From Streptomyces clavifer (GTDB lineage Bacteria > Actinomycetota > Actinomycetes > Streptomycetales > Streptomycetaceae), in assembly GCA_014651175.1 (NCBI GenBank), contig BMWJ01000012.1, positions 124,001-188,000 on the forward strand: a stretch of DNA of 64,000 nucleotides, in the 5' to 3' direction. The notes under the pieces were generated by a model. It had not been told where the DNA came from. It saw nothing but the letters and a program-made list of their open reading frames with translations, and did no database searches. Shown here piece by piece: positions 61,215-64,000 of the stretch. The stretch's first letter is position 1. The number at the start of each line of letters is the position of its first letter. A program made the position numbers and the translations under genes.

Positions 61215-62858
61215 TCAGAGGGTGGAGCCGGCCGTATCGGCCGCGCCCTCCGTGGCCGCACCGTCCGCCGTGTCCCCGTCGGCCTCCTCGTCGGGCTTCT
61301 CCTTCCCCTCGCCCTTCTCCCCGGCCTTCTCGCCGGCCTCTCCCGACCGCTCACCGGAACCGCACTGCGGGGCCGTGACCTTGGGCTCCGCGGCGCCCGA
61401 GGCGGCGGCCGGGTCCAGGTCGGCGCCGGTCGGGAGGGCCGCCAGCAGCGGCGCGGGGACCGAGCCGATGTCTCCCTCGGCATAACCCAGCGCCGACAGG
61501 GAGTCCTTGGCCGAAACCCGGTACTTCACGCCGTTCTCCGCCACGAGATACGTGGTCCCCGCGTGCGCGGCGCCGCTCGCGTTGAGGGCCCTGACGAGGG
61601 CACCGTGTCCGGGCCGTACCACCGTGGCGTCCGTCCGGACGCACGCCGGAGTCAGGGGCCGGGCGGTTCCCTCGGACACCGCTACCGGGCCGAGCCCGGT
61701 CAGCGGGACGAGCACCGACCCGATCCGGGCGCCGCCGTCGCCGCCGTCCACCTGCGCGCAGAGCGCGGTACCGCGCGGCACCGACTGCGGGACCGGCGGC
61801 GTCTCCGGCAGTTCCGCGGACCCTGCCGGGTCCGCCTTCTCCGCCCGGTGCGTGCGCAGCGCGTCGGCGCCGACCGCACGCGCCTCGGGCGACTTCCCCT
61901 GGTAGGCGTCCTTCTGGGTGGCCGGGTCGCCCAGCACCAGCGCGGCACCGAGCCGGGTCACCGGCACCAGGCCGTCCTTGCGCAGCAGGTGGTAGGTGCT
62001 GCCGCCACCGGGCACGCTGACCGTGAACAGCTGACCGATCGTGCTGGCTTCACCGCCGAGCACCGGGCCCTCCCCGCCGCGCCCCGGGACCTCGGGTGGT
62101 GCGAGGGCGGGTCCGGGGGCCAGTGCGTCGAGGAAGGCCGCCGAGACCGGCATCGGCTGCTCGGAGCCGTACCCGAGAGCGTTGCGGGCGTCGGAGGCGC
62201 GGTCCAGCGCCAGCCTGCTGCCCCTCCACACGAGGTATTCGGAACGGTCCGGGCCGCGCACGAGCACGCCCCGGTCACCGCCGACGCCGCGGGAGTCCAG
62301 CTTCGCCCCGACGACCACGGTGGTGGCCCCCGGCTCCTCCACTCCGGTGCCCGCCACGACACCGGTCGTGCTGGGCACCGCCCCCTCCGGCCCGGTGACG
62401 CACATGTGCCAGGCACCGTCGTCGAGCTGACCGGCCCCGGGCAGGGAGTCCGGTGCGCCGGGGATGCCGGCCGGCGACCCCACGGGGACGTCCTGCAGCG
62501 AGCCGGTGGCGACGTCCACGGTCTTGAGGTCGGCGCCGCCGATCAGCCGTGCCGAGGCGTAGTTGCGTACCGGGTGCAGCACGCCGTCGGTGCCGGTCCA
62601 CAGATACCGGGCACCGGTGTCGCGGTTGACCACCAGGTGCCTCCCGTCACGCCAGCCGTCGTTGCCGCCGGGGCGGAGCAACCCGTACACGGTCGCGCAC
62701 GCACCGATCAGGACGGTCACCAGCACACCGAAGACCACGCCTCGGGTGGTGCGTCCCAGCGGGCTCTCCGGGGCGTCCGGGTCGGCCGTCAGCAGGCCCG
62801 AGCTGAGCCTGCCCATCATGAAACCGTGGGCCTGTACCTGGTCGCGCTTGGACTGCAC
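61215..62858 (-). CDS. eccB: Type VII secretion protein EccB
   Basis: 547 aa from GTG 62858 with GAGGAG upstream. The N-terminus SKRDQVQAHGFMMGRLSSGL is the cytoplasmic EccB signature, followed by one membrane helix (GVVFGVLVTVLIGACATVYG, about residues 40-60) and a large extracytoplasmic domain. Repeats with LGYGSEQPMPVSAAFLDALA and LGYAEGDIGSVPAPLLAALP are the family's pseudo-repeats. The C-terminal tail is a Glu/Lys/Gly-rich disordered stretch. EccB is a core subunit of the ESX membrane complex with EccC, EccD and EccE. It lies 45 bp after eccD. Confidence 0.93.
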   Translation of the reverse strand: MQSKRDQVQAHGFMMGRLSSGLLTADPDAPESPLGRTTRGVVFGVLVTVLIGACATVYGLLRPGGNDGWRDGRHLVVNRDTGARYLWTGTDGVLHPVRNYASARLIGGADLKTVDVATGSLQDVPVGSPAGIPGAPDSLPGAGQLDDGAWHMCVTGPEGAVPSTTGVVAGTGVEEPGATTVVVGAKLDSRGVGGDRGVLVRGPDRSEYLVWRGSRLALDRASDARNALGYGSEQPMPVSAAFLDALAPGPALAPPEVPGRGGEGPVLGGEASTIGQLFTVSVPGGGSTYHLLRKDGLVPVTRLGAALVLGDPATQKDAYQGKSPEARAVGADALRTHRAEKADPAGSAELPETPPVPQSVPRGTALCAQVDGGDGGARIGSVLVPLTGLGPVAVSEGTARPLTPACVRTDATVVRPGHGALVRALNASGAAHAGTTYLVAENGVKYRVSAKDSLSALGYAEGDIGSVPAPLLAALPTGADLDPAAASGAAEPKVTAPQCGSGERSGEAGEKAGEKGEGKEKPDEEADGDTADGAATEGAADTAGSTL

Positions 62859-62903
62859 TGCCTCTCCTCAACTCGTTGTGCATGGAACGGCGTACGGCTG
62901 CTC

Positions 62904-64000
62904 TCAGCCGAACAGGCCGCGCAGCCAGCCGAAGAGACCCGCCACCCACAGGCTGAGCGGCAGCAGTGCGACGGCGAGGGCGGTGTGCAGCAGCTCCGCC
63001 GCACGGCCCCAGTACGGCAGCACCCGGCGGCCGGGCACCGTCCAGGAGGCGGTCACGAGTCCCGCCGCCGCGGCGAGCAGCACCCCGAAGACCACCACAC
63101 GGCCGTCCGCGTCGCTGTCCATCGCCCAGGCACGGGCCATCAGCAGCAGTCCAAGGACCCCAGGCACCGCCAGGGTCAGCCGCTGCCCGATGTGCACCAG
63201 GCCCCGGCTGTGCAGGAGCAGCAGCAGGCTCAGAGCGAGCCCGGTCAGCACCTCGGGCAGGTCCGCGTTCTCGGCGAGGACGACCAGGGCTGCCGCGACG
63301 ATGGCGCCGGTGGCGGCGAACAGCGCGGTGACCCAGCGCCCGGCCAGTTCGGTGCGGGCTGCGACCTCGTCGCCCGCGTAGGGGTCGATGCCCTCCTGGA
63401 GCTGGGCCGCGGAGGACGGCAGCGCCGGCATGCGCATTCCGGCGAGCTTGAAGGCGAACGGTGCCACCGCACCGGCTGCCAGGACGATCACCGTGGCCAC
63501 GACCGCGACCGCGGCCGGCACGCTCAGGTCCGAGTACCCCATCAGGGTTCCGGTGATGGCGGTGGCCACCGACACCATCGCGGTGGCCAGCAGGGCCGGA
63601 GCGCCGACCGCGGTGGCGGCGAGCGCGAGGATCGCCCCGCCCGCGCCCGCGGCGCCCGCTGCCAGGAGTCGCGCGCCCACGACCTGGGCCGCGTCGGGGC
63701 CGGTCAGGTCTCCGCCGGGCAGCACCCACCCGACGACCGCCAGGCACGGTGCGACCAGCAGGCCGAGCGCGGTCGCGGAGACGCGGTCGCCGACGGCGCG
63801 GCTGGCGGAGCCCGCGCCCGCGAGCAGGAGCAGCCCGACCACGGCCGCCAGGGCCGCCCGGGAACCGCCGGAGCCGGTGGTCACACCCGGCCAGAAGACG
63901 AGCACGAGGGCGGTCACCACGGTGGCCACCGCGGTGCCGACGAGCAGACCGCGGGCCGCCGCGGGGGACCACGTGTGCAGCCGCCGGCCCACGGTCTCGG
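62904..64000 (-). CDS. eccD: Type VII secretion integral membrane protein EccD, partial
   Basis: The frame is open to the window edge (366 codons visible), reading ETVGRRLHTWSPAAA at the cut. About ten hydrophobic segments are seen (for example AVATVVTALVLVFWPG, ALSLLLLLHSRGLVHIGQRL). The conserved cytoplasmic loop AGMRMPALP, ending in a partly amphipathic stretch, matches EccD. The N-terminal ubiquitin-like (YukD) domain lies outside the window. EccD forms the lipid-filled channel-like dimer in ESX complexes. It is followed by eccB. Confidence 0.9.
   Translation of the reverse strand, partial: ETVGRRLHTWSPAAARGLLVGTAVATVVTALVLVFWPGVTTGSGGSRAALAAVVGLLLLAGAGSASRAVGDRVSATALGLLVAPCLAVVGWVLPGGDLTGPDAAQVVGARLLAAGAAGAGGAILALAATAVGAPALLATAMVSVATAITGTLMGYSDLSVPAAVAVVATVIVLAAGAVAPFAFKLAGMRMPALPSSAAQLQEGIDPYAGDEVAARTELAGRWVTALFAATGAIVAAALVVLAENADLPEVLTGLALSLLLLLHSRGLVHIGQRLTLAVPGVLGLLLMARAWAMDSDADGRVVVFGVLLAAAAGLVTASWTVPGRRVLPYWGRAAELLHTALAVALLPLSLWVAGLFGWLRGLFG

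Overview
The window reads as chromosomal DNA of a Streptomyces or very close relative. G+C is very high with strong third-position bias, GTG starts are common, and it carries a conservon, Sec/Tat-exported polysaccharide-degrading enzymes and an actinobacterial type VII (ESX-like) secretion locus. No tRNA, rRNA or CRISPR array was seen.

Left part (1-13.6 kb) is ordinary accessory chromosome: the first two genes of a conservon (cvnA-like ATP-binding protein, cvnB-like roadblock protein, leaving the window at base 1); a DUF574-type SAM methyltransferase; an overlapping MoxR-type AAA ATPase / metallopeptidase-VWA pair; a secreted GH43 arabinanase-type enzyme; a PPOX flavoprotein; a secreted PL1 pectate lyase with a C-terminal carbohydrate-binding-type domain; a decayed IS5-type transposase; an exported beta-lactamase-fold serine hydrolase; a RibD/DHFR-like reductase; and a truncated SRPBCC gene. 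Several candidate operators and clean intrinsic terminators lie between them.

Right part (13.6-64 kb) is a single minus-strand type VII secretion locus. In transcription order it holds eccD (cut by the window end), eccB, a 465-bp regulatory gap, two WXG100 proteins, a 154-aa helical helper, a 1,269-aa WXG-type protein (AAWKG-like) with a coiled coil and long repeats, a YbaB/EbfC-like protein, a small WPG-motif protein, one giant gene, and two paralogous type VII-associated proteins.

The giant gene (15060-54380) is one uninterrupted 13,106-codon ORF covering 61% of the window. Its N-terminus is the WXG100-like domain typical of actinobacterial type VII toxins. Inside it I can recognise: two tandem, nearly identical 236-aa units with the catalytic residues and spacing of anthrax edema factor / CyaA adenylyl cyclases; an intact OTU cysteine protease plus two OTU-like copies lacking the Cys; a zincin-type HExxH domain; a pertussis/scabin-type ADP-ribosyltransferase near the C-terminus; and five copies of a domain with an His(Gly)...Cys pair 46-47 residues apart between hydrophobic blocks, as in clan CD peptidases. 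The last four of these sit inside repeated [A-L-A] super-modules. The inference is a MARTX-like, possibly self-cleaving multi-effector polyprotein exported by a type VII system and probably aimed at eukaryotic targets. The small WXG proteins and the YbaB-like protein would be co-secreted partners or chaperones, and the two downstream paralogs chaperones or immunity factors. Catalytic claims rest on motif reading only; no database search was run.
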